NCBI GenBank assembly: GCA_963720475.1
Contig: OY970394.1
Span: forward strand, 2,542,001-2,606,000
Reading direction: 5' to 3'
Source of the DNA: G963720475 sp963720475
GTDB taxonomy: Bacteria; Actinomycetota; Thermoleophilia; Solirubrobacterales; Thermoleophilaceae
DNA: 64,000 bases
Shown: in pieces, positions 1-8,939 of the stretch
Layout of the letters: each line of letters opens with the position of its first letter
How positions within the stretch are numbered: position 1 is the first letter of the stretch
Made by a program: the position numbers and the translations under genes
Notes under the pieces: generated by a model
Database searches by the model: none
What the model saw: only the letters and a program-made list of their open reading frames with translations
Told to the model about the DNA's origin: nothing

Positions 1-2
1 GC

Positions 3-896
3 CGGCTCGACGGCGCCGGGAAGCGGTTCCTCATCGGCGGGAACGGAGCGGTCTCGACGGCAACCCAGAGCGTGAAAGCCTTCGCCGCGACCTCCGAGAT
101 CGACACCGGGCGCGCGAGTGTGACCCTCTCCGGCCTGCTCGGGGGCAAGCTCGACCAGGCCGACGACGGCACGGCCGTCGCCACCTTCCTGAACGCGCAG
201 GGCACGCCGATCGGGCTCATCCAGATCGGCCCGGTGACCCCGGCCGAGCGCGGCAACAAGACGACCTTCATCCCCAAGCTCGCGAGCGCGAAGCTGCCCG
301 CGGGCACGCGCGAGATCCGCGTGACCCTGACCGCCACTCGCCGTAGCCCGGGCGTGGTGAACGACGCCTACTTCGACAACCTCGCGCTCACCTACACGAA
401 GCCGGAGGCCCTGCCCGACCCGAAGCCCCCGCCGCCGGTCCAGCCGCCGCCGGTCGTGGCTCCCGGTCTCGGGGCGGCTGCCCCGGCCGCGGCGGGACGG
501 CTGAGCAACGTCAAGATCAGCCCGACCCCGTTCGCCGCCGCGGGCGGGGACACCGCGAGCTTCGCCCAGAGCAGGCGCAGGCGGCCCCCGCGCGGAACGA
601 CGATCAGCTATGGGCTCGACCGGGCAACCACGGTCACGCTGAGGATCGACCGCCTCACGGCCGGGCGGCGCAACTCGAGCGGCCAGTGCGTGCGGCAGAC
701 GACGGCGAACCGCAAGCGCAAGCGCTGCACGCGCGTGAGCACCGTGGGATCGTTCCTGCGGCTCGGCCGGCCGGGCGCCAACAGCGTGAAGTTCACCGGT
801 CGCCTCAAGGGCAAGGCGCTGAAGGTCGGCTCCTACCGCGTCACCGCGTCGGCCGCGAACGCGCTCAGCGCTCGCTTCAGGGTCGTCAAGCGCTGA
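3..896 (+). CDS. Secreted beta-sandwich protein, 5' end cut by window edge
   Basis: The reading frame is open from base 3, before the first GTG at 72, so the true start lies outside the window. The first ~120 residues look like a beta-sandwich carbohydrate-binding or jelly-roll fold. A proline-rich linker follows (about residues 135-155), then a C-terminal domain rich in Arg/Lys that ends in a GSYRVTASAANA-type strand. A similar C-terminal domain ends the protein at 61903-63144. No catalytic motif is visible. Probably exported or cell-wall associated; function unknown. It converges on the SnoaL gene with a 6-base gap. Confidence 0.7.
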   Translation, partial: RLDGAGKRFLIGGNGAVSTATQSVKAFAATSEIDTGRASVTLSGLLGGKLDQADDGTAVATFLNAQGTPIGLIQIGPVTPAERGNKTTFIPKLASAKLPAGTREIRVTLTATRRSPGVVNDAYFDNLALTYTKPEALPDPKPPPPVQPPPVVAPGLGAAAPAAAGRLSNVKISPTPFAAAGGDTASFAQSRRRRPPRGTTISYGLDRATTVTLRIDRLTAGRRNSSGQCVRQTTANRKRKRCTRVSTVGSFLRLGRPGANSVKFTGRLKGKALKVGSYRVTASAANALSARFRVVKR

Positions 897-902
897 ACGC
901 CG

Positions 903-1388
903 CTACGCGGCGACAGCGTCGAGCGCCTGCTGCCAGCCACCGCGGTCCATGAAGAAGTCCTGCCGGGCGACCTTGCCCTGCGGAGAGAAGCGGTATGCGG
1001 ACCCGGCGTCCTTGACGAGCGTCTCGAGGCCGCTCGCCCGCCCGCGAGTCGTGAAGTTGATGCGGACTGCCGCCTGGTCGCCGAGATCGACCACGTCGTC
1101 CACCTCCCACGTCCAGCTGCTGAACACGTCGTCGAGCTCTCCGAACATCTCGCGGATGCCGTCGTGGCCGCGGTAGCAGTCCCGCAGGCCCGTCGCCTCC
1201 ATGCCGCTGGTCCAGACCTCGGCATCGGGTTCATAGGCGACGAGTACGGCCTCGACGTCGCTGCGGTTGACCGCGGCGAACGCGTTCGCGAATGCCAGCC
1301 GGGAGAGGCGGGCGCGAAGTCTGGAGCCAGGTCTCAGGCGTGCGTAACGTGTGCCCAGCAGGTTGAAGATCCGCGCGGGCACTCGCAT
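903..1388 (-). CDS. SnoaL-like / NTF2-fold protein
   Basis: 161 residues. After a basic N-terminal helix (to ~30) comes the NTF2/SnoaL cone pattern: a helix with AFAAVNRSDVEAVLV, then YEPDAEVWT, a GHDGIREMF helix and C-terminal strands. SnoaL-family proteins are small polyketide-cyclase-like or ketosteroid-isomerase-like domains, usually of unknown substrate. ATG at 1388 was chosen; an in-frame GTG lies two codons upstream. It is the last gene of a minus-strand run, 44 bases after the DUF1385 stop. Confidence 0.75.
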   Translation of the reverse strand: MRVPARIFNLLGTRYARLRPGSRLRARLSRLAFANAFAAVNRSDVEAVLVAYEPDAEVWTSGMEATGLRDCYRGHDGIREMFGELDDVFSSWTWEVDDVVDLGDQAAVRINFTTRGRASGLETLVKDAGSAYRFSPQGKVARQDFFMDRGGWQQALDAVAA

Positions 1389-1432
1389 CGCCACGCGGTC
1401 GAGCGTGGAGCGACCGGCTTCGCCCGCCAAGG

Positions 1433-2482
1433 CTAGGCCGCCACTTCGATCCCGACGCGGTCCTCCGCCGCGGCCTCGCGCGGGTTCTCGACGGCCAGGA
1501 CAGCCTCCAAAGCCGCGATCGCCACAGCGAGCTGAGCCAGGTCCGGCTCGCGCGTCGTCAGCTTCTGCAGCTGCATCCCCGGCGCCATCAGGATCTGCGC
1601 CCAGCGCTTGGTGCGGTTGCGGCCGAACCACTTGATCGCTTCGAACGCGATCCCCGCGACGATCGGGATCCCGATCACGCGCGAGGGGAAGAGGATGTAC
1701 CACTCGGGCGTCCCAAGCGGGGCGAAGACGAAGATCGCGACGATCATGACGATCAGCAGGAAGCTCGTGCCGCAGCGAGGGTGAAGGCGCGAGAACTGCG
1801 AGGCGTTCTCCGGCGTAAGCGGCAACCCCGCCTCGTAGCACGAGATCGTCTTGTGCTCGGCGCCGTGGTACTGGAACACGCGCTGGAGGTCCTTCAGCCG
1901 CGAGATCAGCCACAGATAGCCGAGGAAGATCGCGATCCGGATCAACTTCTCGACGACGACGAAGACGAACGAGTTCGGCAACGAGTCCTTGAACAGGCTC
2001 GTCAAGCCGACGGGCACCAGGAAGAAAAGCCCGACCGCGAACAGGATCGCCACGACGACCGTCCCGGCCCACATCCCGCTGCCGATCTCCTGCTTCTCGC
2101 CGTCCTCCTCGGGCAGCTGCATGTTGGCCGAGATGCCGAGCGCCTTGAAGCCGATCTTGAGCGACTCGCCGAGCGCGACGACGCCGCGGACGATCGGCAG
2201 GCGCAGGAGGCGGTGGCGCCGCTGCCACGAGACGAGCGGCTCGGTGACGACCTCGATCTCGCCCTTCGCGCCGACTTCCGGGTCTAGCTGGCCCTCCTCG
2301 AGCTGCTCGGCCGTCGGCTTACGGACCGCGACCGCCCACGTCGAGACGCCGCGCATCATCACGCCCTCGAGGACGGCCTGGCCGCCGACGGGCGCATCGG
2401 TCGTGGCCGACACCTTGCCGTCCTGTGCCTTCTGGCCCGCGAGCGGGAGGTCGCCGTTGGGCGAGGTCTCGCTCGCGCTCAT
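1433..2482 (-). CDS. DUF1385 family membrane protein
   Basis: 349 residues. The family signature FQYHGAEHKTISCYEAG is present about two thirds along, with GGQAVLEGVMMRG near the N terminus, both diagnostic of DUF1385. Membrane segments are visible at about residues 135-160, 168-195 and 245-290. The biochemical role is unknown. In many Gram-positive genomes this gene sits next to rpmE, prfA or prmC, and here it lies two genes downstream of rpmE, which supports the assignment. Confidence 0.92.
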   Translation of the reverse strand: MSASETSPNGDLPLAGQKAQDGKVSATTDAPVGGQAVLEGVMMRGVSTWAVAVRKPTAEQLEEGQLDPEVGAKGEIEVVTEPLVSWQRRHRLLRLPIVRGVVALGESLKIGFKALGISANMQLPEEDGEKQEIGSGMWAGTVVVAILFAVGLFFLVPVGLTSLFKDSLPNSFVFVVVEKLIRIAIFLGYLWLISRLKDLQRVFQYHGAEHKTISCYEAGLPLTPENASQFSRLHPRCGTSFLLIVMIVAIFVFAPLGTPEWYILFPSRVIGIPIVAGIAFEAIKWFGRNRTKRWAQILMAPGMQLQKLTTREPDLAQLAVAIAALEAVLAVENPREAAAEDRVGIEVAA

Positions 2483-2501
2483 ATGACCAGGCTACCGAGC
2501 G

Positions 2502-3251
2502 CTAACCCGAGCAGGGCACCCTGAAGGAGTTGTCCGTCTCGTCGGACTCCTGGATCACGTTCCGCGGATCCACGACAGCGCGCATCTCCTTGCGGCACGC
2601 GGGCCCGGTGAAGACGATCTTGCGCACCTGGCCGCGCGCGAGCTTCGGAACCTCGGTCGCATCGATCTCGGCGCCGTCGATCAGCAGCTGCGTGACGACG
2701 CGCTCGAGGTCGGTGCCGCCGGCGTTCTGGACGGTGACCGCGTAGGCGTAGGTCGCGTCGGTGGGACCTGGGCGGGGGTCGGCGGCGATGATCGTCAAGT
2801 TGGTGTCGCTCGCGAGGCTGCAGAGCGGGGCAATGCGCTCGGCGAATTGGATCCGCTTGCCGTTCCCGTCGAGCCAGCGGAACTGGACCTTCACGCGGTA
2901 GACGTGGCCCATCTTGAGCCCCTTGATGGTCTGGTTGTAGGCGAACTTGCGCACGCCAACCTTCGACTTACGCCACGTCTTGAACACGGGCGCGTCCACC
3001 TTGGCGAACTTGCCGTGCCCGACCTGCTCGTAGAGGACGAACCGGAGCCACATCCGCGCCGTGTCCGGGACCTCCTTCATCGAGCCGCGGAAGGTCGCGG
3101 TGGCGCTCGCCGGGTCGCAGGCGAGCAGCTTTGCCGACGGGTTCGTCAGCACGGGCGTGATCGCGCTGGCTCCAGAGGCGGACAGGGCGAGCACCCCGGC
3201 CCCCAGGGCGCCCAGCAGGAACGGCAGTGTCCTCTTCACGCGCGTGCGCAT
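2502..3251 (-). CDS. Secreted CARDB-domain protein
   Basis: 249 residues from the ATG at 3251, which gives a clean signal peptide (MRTRVKR, hydrophobic core, ASA cleavage). Residues ~155-248 form a CARDB (cell-adhesion-related bacterial) domain: paired strands, VQNAGGTDLE, and a closing VIQESDETDNSF motif. The frame extends 36 codons further upstream but without a plausible start for an exported protein. CARDB domains mediate adhesion or extend surface proteins; the specific partner is unknown. It lies between rpmE and DUF1385. Confidence 0.8.
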   Translation of the reverse strand: MRTRVKRTLPFLLGALGAGVLALSASGASAITPVLTNPSAKLLACDPASATATFRGSMKEVPDTARMWLRFVLYEQVGHGKFAKVDAPVFKTWRKSKVGVRKFAYNQTIKGLKMGHVYRVKVQFRWLDGNGKRIQFAERIAPLCSLASDTNLTIIAADPRPGPTDATYAYAVTVQNAGGTDLERVVTQLLIDGAEIDATEVPKLARGQVRKIVFTGPACRKEMRAVVDPRNVIQESDETDNSFRVPCSG

Positions 3252-3300
3252 GTACACCACCAACAACAGGCCGCGAGCGGGCGAGTTTCGGGAAAGGGGG

Positions 3301-3507
3301 CTAGCCCTGACGCTTTGCCGCACGGCGCTTGAACCGCTCGACGCGGCCACCCGTGTCAACCAGCTTCTGCCGCCCCGTGTAGAACGGGTGGCAGTTCGAG
3401 CACAGCTCGACGTGCAGCTCGGGCTTCGTCGAGCGGGTGGTGAACTCGTTGCCGCACGTGCACCAGACGCGCGCTTCGACGTACTCGGGGTGGATGCCTT
3501 CCTTCAT
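3301..3507 (-). CDS. rpmE: 50S ribosomal protein L31
   Basis: 68 residues beginning MKEGIHPEY, the normal L31 N terminus. An in-frame GTG two codons upstream (3513) is less likely. The zinc-ribbon cysteines are present (CTCGNEF and CSNCHPFYTG), so this is the zinc-containing C+ type rather than the zinc-independent paralog. L31 forms an inter-subunit bridge in the ribosome. It lies 12 bases downstream of gpsA and upstream of the CARDB gene. Confidence 0.97.
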   Translation of the reverse strand: MKEGIHPEYVEARVWCTCGNEFTTRSTKPELHVELCSNCHPFYTGRQKLVDTGGRVERFKRRAAKRQG

Positions 3508-3519
3508 CGCCACCGCAGT

Positions 3520-4614
3520 TTACCGAGCCGGTGAAGCCGCCCGGCGCTCGGCGCGGCCCTCCCGGCGACCCTGCCACCACGCCCGCAGGCGAGCGAACCA
3601 GCCGCCTGGACGGCGGAAGCGGGCCGGTGGCGGCTGCTTCGCACGTACGAGGGCGACCCAGTCGTCCAGCGGCAGCGTGCCGTCGATCAGCCGCGCGAGC
3701 GCGGAGGTGACCGGCGCCTCGATCCCGGCGGCGTCGATCGCCCGCGCCAGCATCGGGACGGTCTCGAGCGCCTCCGAGGCCTGGCCGAGGCGCGCCGGGA
3801 TCTCGGCCGCCGGCACGCCCTGGGCGAGGAGCTCACCCGCGCTGCGATTGCGCGAGGTCGGCGCGAGCGCGGTCGCGACCAGGTCGCCGGTCCCGGCGCG
3901 GCCGAGGAAGGTGCGTGCCCTGCCACCGTCGCGCTCGGCGAGCGCGACCACCTCCATGAAGATGTCCGCTGCGGCCATCCCGGCGGCGTTCAGACCCTGG
4001 GCCTCGGTCGCGCCGGCCGCGAGCGCGGCCGCGTTCTTCGCGCAGCCCGCCAGCTCGACGCCGACCGGATCGTCGGAGACCTCGCAGACCACGCCGGCGC
4101 GCTGGAACAGCTCAGCGGTCGAGTGTGCGAGCTCCTCGGAATGCGACGCACAGACGAGGCCCGCGCCCGACTCGACCATCTCGCGGGCGTGGGCGGGCCC
4201 GCCGATGCAGCCGGCGCGCTCCGCCCCGAAGGCCTGCTCGAGCTCGAGCGTTGGCGGCGTGCCGTCGGGCGGTACAAGCCCCTTCGTCAGGGAGATGACT
4301 CCGGCCCGCTCGGGGATGCTGCGCCCGCGAAGCGTCTCGACGGCGTCGCCAAGACCGGCCGACGGCACCGCGAGGAAGACGAGGTCGGCGCGCGCGTAGT
4401 GGTCGCCGTCCTCGTCCGCCGAGGCGATCCGGATGGCGTCCGGCAGCGTTACGCCGGGCAGGTAATGCTCGTTCTCGCGCTTCTCGCGCAGGGCGTCGGC
4501 CTGCCCGGCCGTGCGGCAGAGAAGCGTCGTGCGCACACCCGCCCGCTGGAGCAGCAGCGCGATCGCTGTGCCGAACGAGCCGGCGCCGACGACGACGGCC
4601 CGCCGCGGGCGCAG
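3520..4614 (-). CDS. gpsA: Glycerol-3-phosphate dehydrogenase [NAD(P)+]
   Basis: Reduces dihydroxyacetone phosphate to sn-glycerol 3-phosphate for phospholipid synthesis; cytosolic. The Rossmann motif GAGSFGTA is encoded at about 4560-4590, upstream of the first GTG (4536), so the gene must start earlier. No ATG, GTG or TTG exists between that motif and the in-frame stop upstream. CTG at 4614 is the best candidate; otherwise a base error has removed the start. Conserved substrate-binding segments follow, including CIGGPAHAREM, GCAKNAAALAAG and GAGTGDLVATAL. An Arg-rich tail of ~40 residues extends beyond the usual family end. Confidence 0.9.
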   Translation of the reverse strand: MRPRRAVVVGAGSFGTAIALLLQRAGVRTTLLCRTAGQADALREKRENEHYLPGVTLPDAIRIASADEDGDHYARADLVFLAVPSAGLGDAVETLRGRSIPERAGVISLTKGLVPPDGTPPTLELEQAFGAERAGCIGGPAHAREMVESGAGLVCASHSEELAHSTAELFQRAGVVCEVSDDPVGVELAGCAKNAAALAAGATEAQGLNAAGMAAADIFMEVVALAERDGGRARTFLGRAGTGDLVATALAPTSRNRSAGELLAQGVPAAEIPARLGQASEALETVPMLARAIDAAGIEAPVTSALARLIDGTLPLDDWVALVRAKQPPPARFRRPGGWFARLRAWWQGRREGRAERRAASPAR

Positions 4615-4678
4615 GGGATTTCTACGCGGGGAGCGAATCCGGGCAGGCTAGCGGCCGCCGGGAGCGAAACCCCATCGA

Positions 4679-5764
4679 ATGGCCTCCCAAGAGCTGGCCG
4701 CGTATGAGGAGCGCTTCCGCCACGCCGGGCTACCGCTACTGATCGAGGACTACTCGGCCCGCGGCGACGTCTTCACGCGCGCGGCGCCGCTGCTCGCGCT
4801 CGTCTTCATCGCCGAGATGCTTGGCGCGATCGACCTCGAGTGGTCGCTGCTGGCCAACGTCGGCGCGGCGATCGGCGGCCTCGCAATCCTGATCGGAGCC
4901 TTCGGCCTGCTCAACCTCGCCCGTCAGCGGCGGTTCTTCGCCGTGCCGGAGGACATCGGCAAGACGGAGCTTGCCGCGTTCGTGGTCATCCCCGCGGCGC
5001 TCCCGCTGATCTTCAGCGGCCAGACGACGAGCGCCTGGGTCACGGCGCTCGTCAACCTTGCCCTCGTCGGGCTCATCTACCTCGTCGTCGGTTACGGCTT
5101 CTTCTCGATCGTGCGCTGGTCCGCCGGCCGGCTGTTCGCGCAGCTGATCGCCTCGCTCGACCTGCTCGCGAAGGCGCTCCCGCTGCTGCTGATCTTCTCG
5201 CTCGTGATCTTCCTCACGGCCGAGATGTGGCAGATCTCGGCGGCGCTCACGCGAGCGCTCCTCGGCCTCGTCGCGGGCCTCTTCGTCGCGCTCGGCATCC
5301 TCTTCCTAGTCGCACGCCTGCCGCGCGAGGTCCGCCAACTCGAGGCCGACGTCGGCGACACCGGCGCGCCGCTCGACGCGCGCCAGCGCGTGAACGTCGG
5401 CCTGGTGATGCTCGTCAGCCAGGGGCTGCAGGTGTTGATCGTCAGTGTCGCCTCGGCGGCGTTCTTCGTCGCGTTCGGCCTGCTCGCGATCGATCCCGCG
5501 ATCCAGTCCGACTGGTCGGGCGAGGCGGTCCACGAACTGGTCGGCCTCAACCTCTTCGGCGACCGGCTCGAGCTGACCGAGGAGCTGCTGCGTGTGTCCG
5601 GCTTCATCGCCGCGTTCTCCGGCCTCTACTACGCGATCGCGGTCCTCACCGACTCGACCTACCGCGAGGAGTTCCTCGACGAGCTCACCGGCGAGATGCG
5701 CGAGACCTTCCGCGCGCGCGGGGAGTACCTCAGGCTGCGGGCGAGCTCTCCCGGCTCCGCCTGA
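4679..5764 (+). CDS. Conserved multi-pass membrane protein, function unknown
   Basis: 361 residues with about seven hydrophobic segments (roughly 35-50, 58-78, 98-115, 120-145, 165-190, 195-215, 245-275) and a further one near 315-330. The N terminus is soluble (ASQELAAYEERFRHAG). No transporter or enzyme signature is recognised. It is divergent from gpsA, with 64 bases between them that must hold both promoters, and its 3' end overlaps the convergent MFS gene by 35 bases. Intact, with codon use like its neighbours. Confidence 0.75.
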   Translation: MASQELAAYEERFRHAGLPLLIEDYSARGDVFTRAAPLLALVFIAEMLGAIDLEWSLLANVGAAIGGLAILIGAFGLLNLARQRRFFAVPEDIGKTELAAFVVIPAALPLIFSGQTTSAWVTALVNLALVGLIYLVVGYGFFSIVRWSAGRLFAQLIASLDLLAKALPLLLIFSLVIFLTAEMWQISAALTRALLGLVAGLFVALGILFLVARLPREVRQLEADVGDTGAPLDARQRVNVGLVMLVSQGLQVLIVSVASAAFFVAFGLLAIDPAIQSDWSGEAVHELVGLNLFGDRLELTEELLRVSGFIAAFSGLYYAIAVLTDSTYREEFLDELTGEMRETFRARGEYLRLRASSPGSA

Positions 5765-7160
5765 GCGACCCGCCGACGAACAGCACAGCGATCACGAAGC
5801 CGACGGCCGCCAGCGCGGCGTCGACCGTGAAGGCGGAGTCGATCCCGCTGATCAGGTCGTGGCTGAAGGCGGCCTGGCTCGTCCCCGCGGAGGCGACTAT
5901 CGCGGTGTTGATCCCGAGGCCGACCGCGCCGCCCGCGACCTGGCACATGTAGACGATCCCGCCCGCGAGGCTCGCGCGCGATGGGTCGAGCGCCGTCACT
6001 GCCGCGGTCGTAATCGACGAGTAGAAGAGCCCGACGCCGAGCCCGAGAACGACCATCCCGGCGACGAGCGAGCCATAGGTGACGTCGTCGCCCATCAGGG
6101 ATAGCAGGAAGATGCCGAGCGTCAGGCAGCCCGCGCCGGCCGACACGATCACCTTCGGCCCGATCCGCTCGTACAGCGGTCCCGCGACGAACGACGCGAT
6201 TGCGAACGTGCCCATCATCGGCAACAAGCCCGCGCCGGCCTTGACCGCGTCGTAGCCGAAGACCTTCTCGAACAGCTGCGGCAGGTAGAGCAGGGCGGCG
6301 AAGAAGATCGCCGACATCGTCACGACGACGAGGCAGGCGGACGCGAACGGCCGGTTGCGCAGGACGTCGCGTGGCACGAGCGCGCTCGGACCCGCGCCCC
6401 GCTCGATGAAGACGAACGCGACGAGCAGCAGCGCCGACGCGACGAGCAACCCGATCACACGCGGGTCGCCGATACCCCATACCGGCACCTGGTCGAGCGC
6501 GAGCAGCAGCGCGATCAGCCCGATCGTCAGCGCCGCGACGCCGCGGTAGTCGATCCCCTCGCGCTCACCCGCCGGATGGTCGGCGGGCACCGCCCGCCAG
6601 ATCGCGAACGCCGCGATCGCCGCGATCGGCAGGTTGACGAGGAACACGGCGCGCCAGTCGAATGTGTCGGTGAGGAAGCCGCCGAACAGCGGTCCCATCG
6701 CGTTGCCGAACCCGGCACAGCCGAGGATCAGCCCGCCGGCGAGGCCCGCCTTCGAGTCGGGCAGCACGGCATAGGTGATCCCGAGCACCGCCGGCCAGAT
6801 CATCGCGCCGCCGATCCCCATCAGCGCGCGGCAGACGATCAGGAAGATGTCGTCTTGCGCGAACGCGCCGAGGAGTGAGAAGGCGGAGAAGATCACCGCG
6901 CCGATGAAGAAGATCCGCCGCCGCCCGAACATGTCGGCGAGGCGCCCGCCGGTGACGATCATCGTGCCGAACATCAGCGCGTAGGCGTTGATCACCCACT
7001 GGACGGTCGAGACGTCCGAGTGGAGGTCGGACTCGATGTTCGGCAGCGCCACCGCGAGCGCGGTGAAGTCGTTGGCGATGATCAGCACCGCCAGTCCGAT
7101 CGCGACCAGCGCGAGAACGGTTGCGCGGTCTATTCGGTCCTCGGCGCCGGCGGCCTCCAT
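5730..7160 (-). CDS. MFS drug/H+ antiporter, DHA2 (14-TMS) type
   Basis: 476 residues, a size and hydrophobicity pattern matching the 14-helix DHA2 family (EmrB/QacA-like), which exports drugs or metabolites using proton-motive force. Motif A is visible as GGRLADMFGRRRIF, and WVINAYALMFG marks helix 2. LVNLPIAAIA and the GLG-type motifs of later helices are also present. It overlaps the convergent membrane gene by 35 bases. No regulator is adjacent, so the substrate is unknown. Confidence 0.9.
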   Translation of the reverse strand: MEAAGAEDRIDRATVLALVAIGLAVLIIANDFTALAVALPNIESDLHSDVSTVQWVINAYALMFGTMIVTGGRLADMFGRRRIFFIGAVIFSAFSLLGAFAQDDIFLIVCRALMGIGGAMIWPAVLGITYAVLPDSKAGLAGGLILGCAGFGNAMGPLFGGFLTDTFDWRAVFLVNLPIAAIAAFAIWRAVPADHPAGEREGIDYRGVAALTIGLIALLLALDQVPVWGIGDPRVIGLLVASALLLVAFVFIERGAGPSALVPRDVLRNRPFASACLVVVTMSAIFFAALLYLPQLFEKVFGYDAVKAGAGLLPMMGTFAIASFVAGPLYERIGPKVIVSAGAGCLTLGIFLLSLMGDDVTYGSLVAGMVVLGLGVGLFYSSITTAAVTALDPSRASLAGGIVYMCQVAGGAVGLGINTAIVASAGTSQAAFSHDLISGIDSAFTVDAALAAVGFVIAVLFVGGSLRRSRESSPAA

Positions 7161-7195
7161 GCCCGCGCGAGCCTACTCCCGCGACCGCGGTGTGA

Positions 7196-8935
7196 CTAGG
7201 TGTTCTGGTACAGCGGGCCGTCGCCACCTTCTGGGGTGGTCAGCCGGCCGCCCTTGGCCGTGATCGCGCCGCACTGCACGCAGTTCGTGTAGTTGACGAT
7301 CACGTCCACGTCGCCCGTCTCGGGCGCATCTTCAGGGATCTCGTAGACCCCGGCGGGGCACATCCACTGCCACGTCTCCGCGATCTCGCGCGGCACCTTC
7401 TTCTGCACGCGGATGTGGTTCGGCGCGTCGTCGCGCGTCGCGTTGCCCGTGATGAAGACGCTCGAGAGCTTGTCGAAGATGTACTTGCCGTCGGGCTTCG
7501 GGTAGCCGTTCTTCGTCTTGCCGATGAACATCGGCTTGGCGTCGTTGCGGTGGATCTTCCAGCGCCCGCCGGGGAAGCGGCCCTTCGTCGCGATCATCAG
7601 GTTGACGAGCGGCCCGCCCTTGATCAGTCCCATCTGGAACGGCTGGCGCGTGTTCCGTTGCTCGTAGAGCTCCGAGCCGATGATCGAGTCCTCGACCGCG
7701 TCCTCGTAGCCGGAGTAGTCGTTCGAGCCGGTCTTCAGCTGCTTGTAGATCTCCTCCGCGGCGAGCATCCCCGACTTGATCGCGTAGTGGACGCCCTTCA
7801 GCGCGGCGAGATTGACCATCCCGCCCGCGTCGCCGACGATCAGTGTGCCGGGGGCGGTCAGCTTCGGCATCGCCCAGTAGCCGCCGGCGGGAATCGCCTT
7901 GGCGCCCCACGAAACGCGCTCGCCGCCCTCGAGGATGCCGCGCACGAGCGGGTGGGTCTTGAACTGCTGCAGCAGGTCGTGGCACGAGGTCGTCGCGTCG
8001 GCGTAGTCGAGGTCGATCACGAAGCCGATCGAGACGAGGTCGTCGCCCGTCTTCTCGTCCTTCATCGGGTAGATCCACGAGCCGCCGATCTGGCCGTACT
8101 TGGCGCGGATCTTGAGCGGCCAGCCGGCGAGCGTGTGAATCACGCGGTCGAGCGGCTTCGGGACCTTCCAGATCTCCTTGACCCCGAGCTCCCAGACCTG
8201 CGGCTCGCGGTCCTCGCCGAGGTCGAACTCGCGGATCGCGGCGCCGGTCAAGTGGCCCCAGCAGCCCTCGGCGAGGACGGTCGCCTTCGAAGCGATGTCG
8301 GTCCCCGGCTCGAAGTTCGACTGCGGCTCGCCGTCCTTGCCGCGGCCCTTGTCGCCCGAGCGGACGCCCTTCACCTCGCCGTCCTCGACGATCAGCTGCG
8401 ACGCCGACGTCTCGGTCAGCAGGTAGGCGCCGGCCTCCTCGGCCTGGCGCTGCATGTAGCGCGCCATCGCCGAGACGGAGACCACCTCGTTGCCCTTGTT
8501 GTGCTGCGGCGGGGGCGGCGGGATGCGGACCTTCGTCTTCCCGTTCGGGAGGAGGTAGATCGCCTCCTTCTCGACCTCGCCGAAGGCGAAGCCCTCCTTG
8601 CGCCAGTCCTCACGGCTCAGCTCGGGGAAGAGCTCCTCGAGCGGCCCGGGCCGCATCACGGCGCCCGAGAGGTTGTGGCCACCGCACGTCTTCGCCTTCT
8701 CGACGATCGCGACGGGCACCTCGCCGAGCTCCTCCGTCAGGGCCGGGTCGTCGGCGAGCAGCTGCAGCAGGCGGTTGGCGCACGCGAGGCCGGCGGTCCC
8801 GCCGCCGACGATCGTCACGCCGATGTCGATCCGCTCGTCCTCGCCGTCGAGCTCTGTCTTGATGAACTCGTCGGGGGAGGAGACCGGCGGCGGGAAGTCC
8901 GCCGGCACGACCTTCCCGTTGCCGCTGCCCGCCAT
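7196..8935 (-). CDS. Electron transfer flavoprotein dehydrogenase (ETF-QO type), atypical Fe-S site
   Basis: 579 residues. Passes electrons from reduced ETF to the membrane quinone pool. The N-terminal FAD motif is VTIVGGGTAGLACANRLL. Quinone- and FAD-domain segments follow (GDAGGMVNLAALKGVHYA, GLIKGGPL). The C-terminal ferredoxin-like part keeps three of the usual four 4Fe-4S cysteines: MCPAGVYEI, then NYTNCVQCGAI. The position of the fourth ligand (CxxC) is isoleucine. It follows etfA by 4 bases, giving the operon etfB-etfA-ETF dehydrogenase. Confidence 0.93.
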   Translation of the reverse strand: MAGSGNGKVVPADFPPPVSSPDEFIKTELDGEDERIDIGVTIVGGGTAGLACANRLLQLLADDPALTEELGEVPVAIVEKAKTCGGHNLSGAVMRPGPLEELFPELSREDWRKEGFAFGEVEKEAIYLLPNGKTKVRIPPPPPQHNKGNEVVSVSAMARYMQRQAEEAGAYLLTETSASQLIVEDGEVKGVRSGDKGRGKDGEPQSNFEPGTDIASKATVLAEGCWGHLTGAAIREFDLGEDREPQVWELGVKEIWKVPKPLDRVIHTLAGWPLKIRAKYGQIGGSWIYPMKDEKTGDDLVSIGFVIDLDYADATTSCHDLLQQFKTHPLVRGILEGGERVSWGAKAIPAGGYWAMPKLTAPGTLIVGDAGGMVNLAALKGVHYAIKSGMLAAEEIYKQLKTGSNDYSGYEDAVEDSIIGSELYEQRNTRQPFQMGLIKGGPLVNLMIATKGRFPGGRWKIHRNDAKPMFIGKTKNGYPKPDGKYIFDKLSSVFITGNATRDDAPNHIRVQKKVPREIAETWQWMCPAGVYEIPEDAPETGDVDVIVNYTNCVQCGAITAKGGRLTTPEGGDGPLYQNT

Positions 8936-8939
8936 CCGC

